Source of the DNA: Puffinus mauretanicus | Taxonomy: Eukaryota; Chordata; Aves; Procellariiformes; Procellariidae | DNA: 64,000 nucleotides | Direction of reading: 5' to 3' | Assembly (NCBI GenBank): GCA_023333565.1 | Contig: JAJKFH010001548.1 | Span: forward strand, 186,001 to 250,000 | Part shown: piece by piece, positions 22,740-33,857 of the stretch | How the letters are laid out: every line of letters starts with the position of its first letter | Position numbering within the stretch: position 1 is the stretch's first letter | The notes under the pieces: generated by a model | What the model saw: only the letters and a program-made list of their open reading frames with translations | The model's database searches: none | What the model was told of the DNA's origin: nothing | Position numbers and translations under genes: made by a program

Positions 22740-25700
22740 TTTTTTTTTTATTCTGTAAGAATATCACCGGTTCCAGTTGTACCAGGAACATAAACCACTG
22801 AGAGGGCAGGAAGGACTGTGAATGTTACTGGGCTCAAAAGAAAAATCTCTAAACTTGGTTTAACTTCTGCACTGAAAATGGTATTACTTTTTTAATGACA
22901 TAGTGGACAAAACTTCAGAGAGCGTGGAGCAGAGTGCTGGTATAATCCAGTGCCCCTGATGGTATCACCTATTTGTTTAGACAGTGTTGATTAATGTTAA
23001 ATCATTTCAGCTGGTGATGACTTGCTTCTGGGGTTCAATGGCAAACAAACAGCAAATTCTCTGGAATGGGGATGAGTGCACCTGTGCATGCAGAATAGCA
23101 GGCACGTTTCACCTACTGCAGGGGAAACTCCTGCTCCCGACGCCCCACAGCCTTTTCCCATTGTGCTTCTTCCAAAACCAGCGCAGAGTGCTGGTTTGCT
23201 CTCGATGGACCAGATCCTCAGCTGGAGAAAACACTCCTATTTCCAGTGGGGTGGATGGAGCAATGCCAATATATACTGGCGGAAAATCTGCTCCAGGATA
23301 CACTGTTTACTTTTGAGGATCTAAGCACATACGCTTCCAACAAAGTGCTGTTTGATAAAAGTTTGTTTGCCAGGTTGCCTTGCCTCAGTCCCTCCTAAAG
23401 TGTACACAACAGTATTTTGTATATAATAAGAGAAAATGAAGCGAACGTATTCCAAGACCTCGTTCGCAGGTCCTAACGAATTCAAGAGATGAGAGGCTTT
23501 GCTAGACACTAGTTAAAATAACCATAATCATCATTATTAGTGCCATGCAAGTACGGAAAAAAAATGTTTTTATTATGGGCTGGAACTATAAATCCAGAGC
23601 AGCTGCTAATCATCATGATAAGTGGGTTGTTGGTTTGGAGGGGTTATTGTGCATCCAGGTATTTACTGTGGTCAACCGTAAGCAGCAGGTTTTTGTTATC
23701 CAAGCCTTTCAGCAACCTTCCCGCCCATGTTCAGATTGGAATATGTTGTAATTGTAATATTCCTCTTATCTCTCTTTTCTCCCCTTTCTTGTCAAAGGCT
23801 TTTCTTTTCCATTTAATATTTTTCTTCCTCTCCCCTCCCTTTTTTTTATTTATTAACTCACCTAGAGCAGTTGAATTAGCAAAGAAAAACATAGAAATTA
23901 CAATTCAAAATCTTCTAATGGAAGAATGAGCGTGTTTTTGGCACTGCTTCTTGCCATTGTTTTGTTAAGACGGACTCTCCTTAACTCTCCTTTTCCATTC
24001 CAGAGACTGCCCGTCCTTTATAAGCTCGGATTTCTTCCCATTTGTGCTCTCTTCCCTCCCTCCTGACTCATTTCCACTTCCCATTTTGGCTGTTTCTTTT
24101 CTCTTTCCTTTTCCTTTCTCCAAATGTTCTCTGATCTTATATTCTGCTATTTTTAATCCCTTTTTCCCAGGCCCGGATCCACTCCCTGACCCTATATCAT
24201 CGGAGCGTGTGCCTCTCTACCCTCTTCCTCTCTAGACTGAAAGGGTAAGTCTTGCCTGGGCACGTCGAACCCAGCGACTCCAGATGAGCGTTGCCTGCTT
24301 TTGTGTGGGAAACCTGGCATCACCGCTGTCCTTGCACAGTGCTTATGGCTCTCCAGGAATTTCAAAATACAGTTAAAGCCCCCCCCTCAGACTTGTTCCA
24401 CGCTGTTCTGTAATTTCTGACCCATCTAACCAGGGCCTTCTTTCCAGGCAGTTTGGTCACTATTCTGCTCCTGCCAAATATTTCTTCTGTGCAGCTTTGC
24501 CATCTGGAACAGCCCGCCTACGTGCCTTCAGCCTCACCAACTGGCCATATAGTTTCCAGTTTCAGCTGAAAAGATTTTCCCTCACTGTCATCCCATAGCA
24601 ATCTGAATGTAGGATGTAGGCAGCAAACGTTCGGTCATTTATTTTCCATGGTGTGGGAATAGTTCTCATGCTTGAAGCAATTTCAGTTTTAAAGGAGCCC
24701 TGGAGCTTGTGGAATGTGGCAGTTTTTAGATCTTTCATCCTAAGTCTCACTAGCAACTAGCTACAACTCTGTAAGCTTTTCCATCAGACATCATATTTGC
24801 TAGAATTACCAGTGAATACCTTGCTAGGATATAAAGTCTATTTAGAATGGAAAATTAAGGGGGGAAAGAAATGATTTAATGAAAGGTCGGAGGGGAAGGA
24901 AAAGGATTTTTCTGAGTGCTAAAATACTGCATTATTACCTACAAAGGAATTCCTGTAATAATCAAAGCTGGGAGGTCCAATAGCCTTCAGTGCAAAGAAT
25001 GCTCAGCATTCACCCCCGAAGACCTTCTTTATTCTGGGTATATCAGACACAGTACGCTCCTGATGGGGAATCAGACCTTGGTATATCACACAACACCACT
25101 AGTCATAACTTCCAAGGTTTAGCTGGCAATGAATAAATACTGAGCCTGCGAAGTCAAAATAGTCCTTGAATTGCTGCCTTCAGCAGCAACATTCATTTAA
25201 TGCAATGTATTTCAAATTTCCAAATCGCATCCTGATGGGTCTCTTTCAGAGGATCTCCCAAAAATTAAGTACAAATATTTCACTTCAGAAATTAAATCCC
25301 CGGGGCACTAGATACGCTTCACTGCAGATTAGTTAGAGCCTGTGGAGTTATAAGATTCCTGAGATGGAGTGCTGAAGATTCCAGGAATTCTCTCAAAGGT
25401 GAAATGATTAACCAACCTTTTGTTCCTAGAGCACAATAATGCAGAAAGCAGGTCTGCATTCACTGAGTCCCATGCTGGACTTGTCTTCTACATTTTCTGA
25501 AGTGTTCACAAGCCTTAAATTTGAGCTGGAATTAAAGAATTTCATTTCAGAATTGTCAATGAAATGAAGAGCTAAGTATTAGTGACAAAACTAAGACATG
25601 ACTCAAAACAGAGGAGCAGCTTATTTTTCCTCTGAATCTTTTACTGAAGATTTCAATATCTATTTTATTGGCATAAGGAATTATTAGTTTCTTTTCAACT

Positions 25701-27380
25701 ATAATAAAACATGTGATGTGCTGATCCACACTATTCCACAGGACAAAAGTATGAGCTGCTGCTTTTCTGTAGCAGAATCAGGCCAGTAGTCACACGTGTG
25801 CAGAAAAACTTGTGAAAGAGGCAGAAAGAAGAAGAAATTTCAGTGCAGGGACCATGACAGAGATTTTGCCAATTATCTCATTAAAAGGGAAAGGTTTCCC
25901 CTGCCTTCTCCACCTGGAATTGGCCATCGATCCAGCTACCAAATTTTGCTTTTCAGATCACAAGGGGCATTGCAATGAGCTGTTCAGACAAGAAGCTCTC
26001 GTATGTGTTCAGAAGCTTAAATAAATAGAGGTGACAACAGAGATCAGAGAATTAAAAGGTAATGGGCTCCTTGCAAAAGCCATCTTTTAATCTACCAGCA
26101 GTGTTATTCTGCACCAAATGTACATTTCTCGGTGATGCTAAAGCACAATGATAGCGTTTGCTTGTTTTCTCCTCAAAACAAATATAAAATTCAGAAATAT
26201 TAGTGAAGTCTTGTAATAGCTACACGATCAAATACAACAAAAGAGAAGAAAGGGACAACACTTCAGCAAGTGCCGAATGCACAGACACAATCCAAGGGTG
26301 ATTTTATCTGTTCTTTCGCTGTTTGCTATCAATTTGCAGAGAACATAGTCATCATTTTATGGGCTAATATGAATAAAATTAATTGTAAACTTACACTGAG
26401 TGTTTTTGTGGCATTTATTTAACAAGGTTAAGTTATTAGTTGCCTAGAAATTCAGCGGACACCACCACCTCTGGCCTTCCTTAACACTGTTTGCTTATTT
26501 AAAAAGATGGATGGGAATTTATTTTAGTCCTGTTTAGCATAGGTTGTTCAGTATGGCAAATCAACCACTTCCACTAGTCTCCAGAGAGAAATTCTCTGAC
26601 ATAAAGGAACAATTTCTTCTATTCATTATAAAATTTCCTATATTCATTAAAAATATATCTAAGATCAGTCCAGGGGTAAACACATGGCCATTCATTTTAA
26701 AAGGTTAGTTTCTTTATATGTATGTTATATCGCTTGCATATAGGCGTGGAGTTTGACCTTTTTCTTCTGAACTGCTGTGATCCACAATTTACGTGGAGCT
26801 GGTATAAGAGCACAGCTGCCACGTTTATTTTGCATCCACACAGGAGCTGACTCCCATGCTGTGCACAAAATATCCCTTAAATCACCGCTTTGAAAAACTC
26901 GCTTAAAACACATTAACGGAAACGTATCAGTGCAAACTGTCCGGTGGAAATAAGCTGAAGAGTCCAAAATTTATTGCTGCATTAATTGCCAGAGAAAATG
27001 GATGTGCCAGAGGGGCTCTTCAGCCTGCGCTGTGTTTTCCAGCCCCTGCCCTTGATCGTTCTTGCAGCAGGGCTCGGTGCCCCCGAGGGCTCGGGATGCT
27101 CCGACGGGGAAGAGCGGACGTGGAGAAGGGAGCTGCCTGTCAGGATACCTGGCTCCTCGTTTTGACAAGCCGGTAACGAAATCTCGCCTTCCTCTTTGCT
27201 TCGCCCGCTTAAACGGTTGGCGCAATACCCCTCACTTCTTATGTCATCAGCATTAACGCTTTTTATATTTTCAGACGGTGTTAGAGTTCAGGCGTTTTGC
27301 CTTTGCACGAGCTGTGAGCCATCTATCCCCCTAAGTTGGGGGGGGATGAAATGTATAAAATGTGTAAAACGCCACATTTG
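22740..27380. other. Intergenic region, AT-rich, no gene recognised
   Basis: The region is mainly AT-rich and contains only short open frames with no recognised product. The section 23,760-24,240 is strongly pyrimidine-biased on the + strand. No exon with good boundaries and no mobile element was identified. It leads into the CpG island of the downstream gene. Confidence 0.5.
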
Positions 27381-27389
27381 TCCTGGTTT

Positions 27390-29120
27390 TGGCACAACGG
27401 GGCGGTGGAGGCCGCAGAGCTCCCGGCCAGAGTCGGGCATCGGTGTGCGTGTCGCACCCGTTGTGCCGTCGGGTGACAGGCAGCGCCCAGGCAGGACACC
27501 CGCCATCAGGTGCCACCGTCCGCAGAGGGACAGGGCCCGGCAGGGGCTGCAGGCCGCGGGGGCACCTCAGGGGACATGGCCCAAGCCTCGGTCATGGCGG
27601 GATGGTGGGTGCCGGCCTGCCGGCCACCCGCTCCGGCCACCGTGGCACCTTTGTCTCCACTCGGTGGCACCTGAAGAGCTGCGTCCCCTCCCTCGCCCCC
27701 CAGCCCTGCCTCCCCCGTCAGGCACCCGCGGGCCCGCGCTCCCGCCCGGCCGGGGCCTTCCAGCCACCTGCGGGCTCCCCCCCCGCCCCCCCGCGCCTCT
27801 TTTCGCGGGAGCGGGTGGCTGAAGACGAAGATCGGCCCGGCCTGTGGTTGGCGCGCCCGCCCGCCCCCGGCCGGCGGCGGCGGCGCAGGCGCAGTGCCCG
27901 CATTCCATCATGGCGGAACGGTCGGTTGGCGGTCGGCAGCGCCGGGGTTGAGGCAGGGGCTGCGGCGCCGCGCACGGTCAGTGCTACCGCGGGGCCGCCG
28001 CGACGCGGACCGGGACGGGGGGGCCGCTCCCGTGGGCTCCCTCTGCCCCCCGCTTCCCCCCGGGGCGGGCGGGAGAGGGCGGCGGGGCCGGGCCGGGGGA
28101 GAGCGGCGCTCCCCACCCAAGGCGCGGTGGGCAGTGCCAGGAGCTGGCGGCCGGCTCGACCCGCCGGCGGCGGCGGGGAGCGGCGCGGAGCCCCGCGCTG
28201 GGGAGCGGAGCCCGCCGAGGCGGGGTGGGGCGGGGGGGCAAGGCGGCGGGGTGCGGGACGGCGGCCGGGGCGGGGGGGGGGGACAGCGGGGGGCCGCCGT
28301 GTGGGACGGGGCGGGGGGCAGAGGGGTGCCCGCCGTGCGGGGCGCGGGGGAGCTGGGGTGAGGGGCGATTGAGGGGAGAAGCGGGACCCGGGGGTATGGG
28401 GCGGGTGTTTGGGGGGTGGGGGGGAGCCCGGGGTATGGAGCAGGTTTGGGGGTGGACGTGGCGCACGGGGCAGGTGGGGGGGAGGCAGGGCGAAGGGGGA
28501 GCCGGGGCAGGAGGAGGGCTGTACGGGTGGGCTGCCCCACGGGACGCGGAGGGTCTGCCCAGGGAGAGCCGGGGGAGGGTGGTCTGGGGTGCAGGGGTTG
28601 GGGTCGGTGCGGGGGGGCCGCTTCTAACCGGACAGCCCCGCTGCGGCGGCAGCTCCGGGCGGGAGGGGGGGGCTGGGAAGGCAGAGGGGGCTGGGGCGGG
28701 GGTCGCGGCTGTGGGTCCCGCTCGCAGGGCGGGGGTATGTCGGCTGTGTTTCAGCGAGCCCCGCTGTGCCTCCCCGGCTGGGGTTAATGCCAGCGAGCTC
28801 CCCGGACTCGCTCTTCCCTCCGCCCGTCCCTGCTCCTCTCCCAACACACAAATTCTCCGTCTCTCTCTCCCCCTCCCCTCTCCTTTTTCTCCTATTTCTT
28901 TGGGGAGAAGGGGTTGAGATCTGAAGTCGTCCCCCCCGCCCCAGCTTCCCCCTCGCCGCCCCCCCCCCCCCCCGCCCCGTTCTCCCTCCTCGGCAGCCGG
29001 AGCTGCTGCCTGCAAATGCCACGTAGCCTTCTAGTTGTTCCCCTTGGCTGATCAGCAGCTCGAGTACCAGACACCTCCCCCAGCTCCTCCTGGGGTCGGG
29101 GCAGGGGGAGGTCAGTCCTG
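27390..29120 (+). promoter_or_regulatory. FNDC3C1: CpG island promoter of the FNDC3-family gene
   Basis: This is a dense CpG island of about 1.7 kb with very high GC, containing C and G homopolymer runs (for example about 28,960-28,975). The core is at about 27,880-27,920: an NRF1-like GCGCAGGCGCAG (27,883-27,894) followed 10 bases later by CCATCATGGCGG (27,905-27,916), which matches the YY1 initiator-type motif often found over or just after the start of TATA-less housekeeping promoters. No TATA box is present. The nearest downstream + strand gene is the FNDC3-family gene. The ATG inside the YY1-like motif is not the translation start, since the recognisable protein begins at 46,289. Confidence 0.75.
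27905..27976 (+). other. FNDC3C1: Putative noncoding exon 1 of the FNDC3-family gene
   Basis: The likely start site lies at or near the YY1-like motif. A possible donor ACG|GTCAGT has GT at 27,977-27,978. Other donors in the island, such as GGG|GTGAGG near 28,357, are equally possible, so both ends are tentative. FNDC3A in mammals also begins with an untranslated exon in a CpG island. Confidence 0.3.
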
Positions 29121-29799
29121 TCATCTAGTGTTTGGGTGGTGACCATCTTTTACCCTCCCCCATTCTGCTTTGTCCCCCTCTGCCTTGGGGCAGCAGCAAA
29201 GGTGGGGACCCCACTGTGACTGCTTTTCAGCACGATCCTATTTACTGCCTCTTACAAAAGGCTGTTGACTTCAGCAACGTGGGGTTGCTTTCCTATGGAG
29301 GGCTGGGGGAGAGTCTCCAGGGATTCATGGCCCCCAGCCTCAGCAGCCCCTCCGCTGCCTCTTATTTGAGACGCTTCATGCACAGCACATCGCAATAATC
29401 TCAGAAAACAGGGTAATAATGCGTTGCTGGCAGGTGTATTTGCTTCCTTGAGCAGCTCGCTCTCAGCTGGTTTCTGAGTTTTGTTTCTGTTTAAAATTTG
29501 CTACTCGGATTTCTTGTTGGAATGATGAAATTTTCTGTAAAGCTAATTTATTTTCCTAATTGAGGTTATATTATGTTTCATTTTCTATCCATTCTTTGAA
29601 TATTTTATATCTTCTCTGTCCTGTGGTAGCTAGGTTTTTAACATTGGCAGTCCTTCCTTGCTTTACCTGGTGCCTAATTGTGAATATTGACACACAGTAT
29701 TGCTGCAGATAAGTTCTTTGGTAGCTCGGTATACATATGCCTATGGCCTGTGATTCCTAATGTTCTTCTAATGTATTTATCTTTATGACGCTTGGTTCA

Positions 29800-29940
29800 A
29801 TAGGGAAATACTATCTCAGTCACAGATGGAAAGACTGAGGCACCGAAATATTTATGGCCCAAGGTCACACAGGAAGTATGTGGTGAGGCAGGGAATTGAA
29901 TCTAGATTTCCTGAGACTCAGATTAGCATTTTAACCAGGG
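29800..29940 (-). mobile_element. MIR-like SINE relic, antisense
   Basis: Reading the + strand, the segment follows the reverse complement of the MIR core: ACAGATGGAAAGACTGAGGC, then GGCCCAAGGTCACACAGGAA, then GGCAGGGAATTGAATCTAGA, then TTTCCTGAGACTCAG and TTTTAACCA, in the same order and spacing as in MIR. It is clearly diverged. MIR-type tRNA-derived SINEs are ancient and only sparsely retained in birds, so this would be an old amniote relic in the first intron. Confidence 0.65.
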
Positions 29941-31323
29941 AAGCATCCTCTCTGTATTTTAAGCCAATAAATTGACCTTGGAGTTAATATCCAGTGTAGA
30001 AGACAGTACTTTGTGTTTTGTTCAGTATCTTGTGAGTAAGGAGCAAAACCCAAGTTGCTTCCCACATTTGCATTCCTTTCCTTGTTTTTTGTAATTTGTA
30101 TGTGAAAGAGGATAAGGTGGTAAAATAGGAAAGATGTTGACTTTCTCAAGGCTCTGTGCGTGTAATCATGCATGTTGAAAAACAGCCAGCTATTACACTG
30201 TCCTCTCTTTTAGGTCTTTTTACCTCACTGTGTTCCAAATCTCTGAAAGTTTTGGAATGCTGTTGTTGTCTGGGAATAATTTGTTCCTAGCTAGGATCAA
30301 ATAAATCTAATATTCTATAAAGCTGAGTTGAAAGCAATCTACTTTGTGTTCACTGGAATCCTGGATCTTAGTTTGTGATTCTTAACACAGCAGTCTGTGA
30401 ATAAACAGGACTTGTATTGACTGTCTTAAACGTCTCCTGGAGCAAGCTATTACAAGTTGTTCACTCAGTTGTAGGCTCAGTATTGTTGCAGCAAGTTTTT
30501 GAAAAACTTGGCCTTAAGTGCAATTAAGCAGCACTTTGACAATGAAATGGAATAATTTCAGCTTCTTGGGCTTTGTATCTGCAGAGATACATATTGCAGG
30601 CTGTTTTCATTCCTGTTAGAATAGCTTATTTTTGTTTGTAAAATTTGGTAGTTAATTTTACTACAGTGTTTTACTTGCCAACGGTTTTGAGGAATTGGAT
30701 GTTAGGATAGTTTAAAACAATAACTCCTAGTGTATTCACCTTCAGAGAGAATAAAGATAACTTTGTCTACACAAATGCGTTTCCTGCCACAACCCTTGAT
30801 CACAAACTGCATCTTTCTTTGATGTTGTACTGAAACCAAATTTGCAACAAAGTTGGATATAAATGTTCTATGTAACACTTTTAACCGTCTTTTGTTTGGG
30901 TTTTTTTGGAGGCTAGCATTTGCATCATGTTGACTGTGTGGGTTGTCACACCCATGCCAACAATCTTTCATCTTTTATGTTTATTTTTAGGAAAGGTTTG
31001 GTGAATCCTTAAAAAAACAACATTTCATATGTACTGTGCAAACAGGAAAAATTCCAGCATTCTGCTCACAAGAGAGAGTGCCTGGCCTTGGCAAACCCCC
31101 ACTGGGAATGCAGTATGTTTGAGCGGTACTATGTATGTATTTGTAGACCCATTTGTACACCCGTTATTGAAAAAGGTTTTGGAATCCCTTTGGGTGAATT
31201 TCAAGCAAATAAAAATACACGTTTTAAGCTTGGAAGACTGAAACTGGCACTTTTATTTGATGACCTGCTATTTCCCCAACTTGGAAGACTTCTTGTCAAA
31301 TTGTAGAAGTAAGCTTGTAACTT

Positions 31324-31431
31324 TTAAGAAAATATACAACTGGGAAGGCATTCTTACAATATTCTGCATCAAAGTCATAAGCCGGTACGAAATATTGTAA
31401 GAATGCCTTCCCTCGTTACATGTTTTCTTAA
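31324..31431. ncRNA. miRNA-like hairpin (long inverted repeat), unassigned
   Basis: The arms 31,342-31,363 and 31,391-31,412 are perfect reverse complements over 22 bp (5' arm starts GGGAAGGCATTCTTAC). They are separated by a 27-nt loop. The stem continues outwards after a small asymmetric loop (3 bp) and a 2x2 internal loop, with 12 more pairs (31,324-31,335 with 31,420-31,431, one of them G-T). That gives about 37 pairs over 108 nt, the size and shape of a pri-miRNA. It lies inside the first intron of the FNDC3-family gene, and either strand would fold. I do not recognise it as a named miRNA. A non-autonomous transposon or chance foldback is the alternative. Confidence 0.45.
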
Positions 31432-32767
31432 TTTCCTGTCATAATTTCATTCAATCATAGAAGAATTTTAAACTTACCTCTGAAAGCAGGTGAGAAAACC
31501 TCAATATTGGTAACACTGCAACAGTCAAGAGACTTCAGAAAAAAAATTACATTTCTCACTTCCAATTTTGCTATAGCTCAAAACGATCAGGTCTGAACTA
31601 TCAGTAGTTAAAATCGTGGTTGCTCATTGCTCTGGTTTCAAGGCTGGTGAATATCAGAGAAGTAACCTTTTCGTTTTTTTCACCTGTTTTTAGCAAGTTG
31701 TCATGAAGCTTACCAAGGTCAAGATGGTTAGTTTTCAGCTGTTATCTTTGCTGCAAGCCAGACCTTAACTGAAAAGTTTTGGATTCCTGAGTGAGGAGCA
31801 CACACTGAACTCTTTATTGCATTCTTGAAGAGCTTATTGTAAAAGCAGCGATAATTTATTCTTTCAGTGGTGCTAACACAATCCTTTCTGTGTATTGACC
31901 AGCAAAGACAGACCACTGGCTCAGAGCCCTTAGTCTGTTTCAATCTTAATGTAAATCTGCTATTGTTCCCAGTATCTTGATTGATGTGGAAAATGCCTCC
32001 GTTAGCTCAAGATTCACTTTTCCAGCATTGGGGCCTGATGCTTTATATTTTTTCACCCATCTCTTATTAAAAGTAGTTCAGGAGGAACATTTATTAGGCT
32101 GTGACTTCAAAAACATCTGTGACTTCAAGACAGTATCACCTTTCTGGTGAAAATAACAATGGATCTGCTGTGTTTGCTGAAGGAAGCTGTGAGCTTCTGC
32201 TGGCTGGCTCAGTGCAAAGTTAGCCAGCTTAGTCTATAAACTACCTTAATCACTGCAGGGGCAGTGATTTCTTGGAGCATTCCAATAAAACTGCAGAATA
32301 TACCTGCCTGTGCCTTATCTTTAGAAAAACTACATTGGGAGTTGACTAATACCTGTAAAGACTTCCTGAGTTTGGAGAGCCAAAACAGTGCAATTTATAA
32401 TCAACAATGTGCAAATGGTTTAGGAACTGGAGATTGGTACTGGGTCGAGTAGCTTGAGAAAGATGATGACTTTTACATTATTAAATATAACATCTTGAAT
32501 GGCTTCAGTGACTACTGAAGCTGTTCATTACTTGCTCCTGGTGGAGCATGTTTAGTGGAACACTTTCTGGAATAAAGCTCTGCTGTCCCGTAACAGTAAA
32601 CTGTGATTGCATTTTCCAGATTGTACAATTTATGTCTCTTTTATGTCCCCTATCACAGGATAAATATGTTCATGATAATTTAAATTTAGATACATTCACA
32701 TACTTTTTGGAAATGGATTTTTTTTTATCATTATTGTCATATAGAGGAATAGAACATTGATAGCTAA

Positions 32768-32783
32768 GATAGATAGATAGATA
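32768..32783. repeat. (GATA)4 microsatellite
   Basis: Four perfect GATA units are followed by further degenerate TAGATAACTA copies up to about 32,801. This is an intronic simple repeat. Confidence 0.9.
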
Positions 32784-33190
32784 ACTAACATAGATAACTA
32801 AGTAAATACGCTGAATTGCCACAGGATGCACTTCACACAGGAACCATCTTCATAGCATTCAAGTAACCTTTCACTAATTAGATCACAGCTTAAGCAATGG
32901 AGTGTCTTTAGCTAATACAGCTTTAAATGTATGTGCAGTGTTTACTCAGTTGTCAGGTTTTGCATTGTGTACATACTGAATAAATGCAAGAAGGCTGCGT
33001 AAGGTCTTTTGGTTCTTTCCCAGTGGAGTCTTCCTTGAGTTTTATTTGCTGATTCTAGTGGAGTTAATCATTGGCTGTTCTCTGATGTCTTTTGCTGTTT
33101 TATTGAATGTAGGTTGTTTTCTTTCCTTTAGACTTTATGCTTGCCAAGTCACTAAAAAGCAAATTACTATTACTTTTTTCTTGTCTGCAG

Positions 33191-33294
33191 AGAGAAGACT
33201 GAGGGACAGTACAGCACATCGCTCATCCTACAGCAGGCACTGACTGTGTAACATTTATCAACAGGATCAAATTCAAGTCAGGAGAGTGTCAACG
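33191..33294 (+). other. FNDC3C1: Probable noncoding exon 2 (5' UTR) of the FNDC3-family gene
   Basis: A 104-nt segment is bounded by an excellent acceptor (TTTTTTCTTGTCTGCAG|AGAG) and a good donor (AACG|GTAATG, GT at 33,295). It contains no ATG on the + strand, which suits a 5' UTR exon, and lies between the CpG island and the first coding exon. Transcript evidence would be needed to confirm it. Confidence 0.55.
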
Positions 33295-33798
33295 GTAATG
33301 AGACATAACTTACTATTCTCCCAGTTTTTATGAAGCATTTTTTCCTGTTAAGTCTCTAAGTAACACTTTAAGGTGAAGTAATATAAAAGTATTTGACAGA
33401 CTTCTAAACTTAGGACTCTCTTTTTTTTTTTTTTTTTTCCTGGAAGAAATTTTTGGGTAACTTACTGTCAAAGGGAAAAAATGAATTAGGGAAGGAAGAT
33501 CTGATAGAGTTCTTGAGGTAAGAAGAGGTTCAGTATTTCCCCATAAACATGGGGAAAATTTTATAAGGTAGCAACCTTATCTTTATTTCCACATGACTTT
33601 CTCTCTCTCTCTTTTCCCCCCATCCCCTTAGTTGGAAGTTTTGTCTTAGAGAGACTTGCATAATTGGCGTTTGGATAAAGACAGTAAATTCTGTTTTTAG
33701 AGAAATACATTTCCTGTGTAGAAAACATCTCAAGTGGCTGGTAGCATGCTGATAAGTGACCGAGTAGGTGGCCTTACTCAGATACGTTGTTTTTAGTT

Positions 33799-33857
33799 GG
33801 AGCTCATGGAATTGAGCTCCTCAGTCATGGAATTGATCAGGTCATGGAACTGACCTG
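33799..33857. repeat. Three tandem mini-palindromes with TGGAAY loops
   Basis: Three units share the core TCATGGAAYTGA at 33,804, 33,825 and 33,842. Unit 1 has an 8-bp perfect stem GGAGCTCA/TGAGCTCC around TGGAAT. Unit 3 has a 7-bp perfect stem CAGGTCA/TGACCTG around TGGAAC. Unit 2 has the same loop with an imperfect stem. In units 1 and 3 the outer stem bases differ but remain paired. Confidence 0.8.

Larger units (their letters stand above)
30000..33190 (+). other. FNDC3C1: First intron of the FNDC3-family gene, 3' part
   Basis: The sequence is AT-rich and non-coding. It contains the long inverted repeat at 31,324-31,431 and a short GATA microsatellite at 32,768-32,783. It ends in a strong polypyrimidine tract and acceptor (CTTTTTTCTTGTCTGCAG region) with AG at 33,189-33,190. 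Confidence 0.55.

Noticed and set aside
27389..28372. Open frames of 327 codons (+) here and 343 codons (-) at 27,984-29,015
   Set aside because: Stop codons are rare by composition alone in this CpG island. Both frames encode low-complexity Gly/Arg/Pro sequence on opposite strands, with no recognisable motif.
33804..33853. CRISPR-like array of three repeats
   Set aside because: Only three short imperfect palindromic units with 5-9-nt gaps, in a vertebrate intron with no cas genes. It is a local tandem structure.
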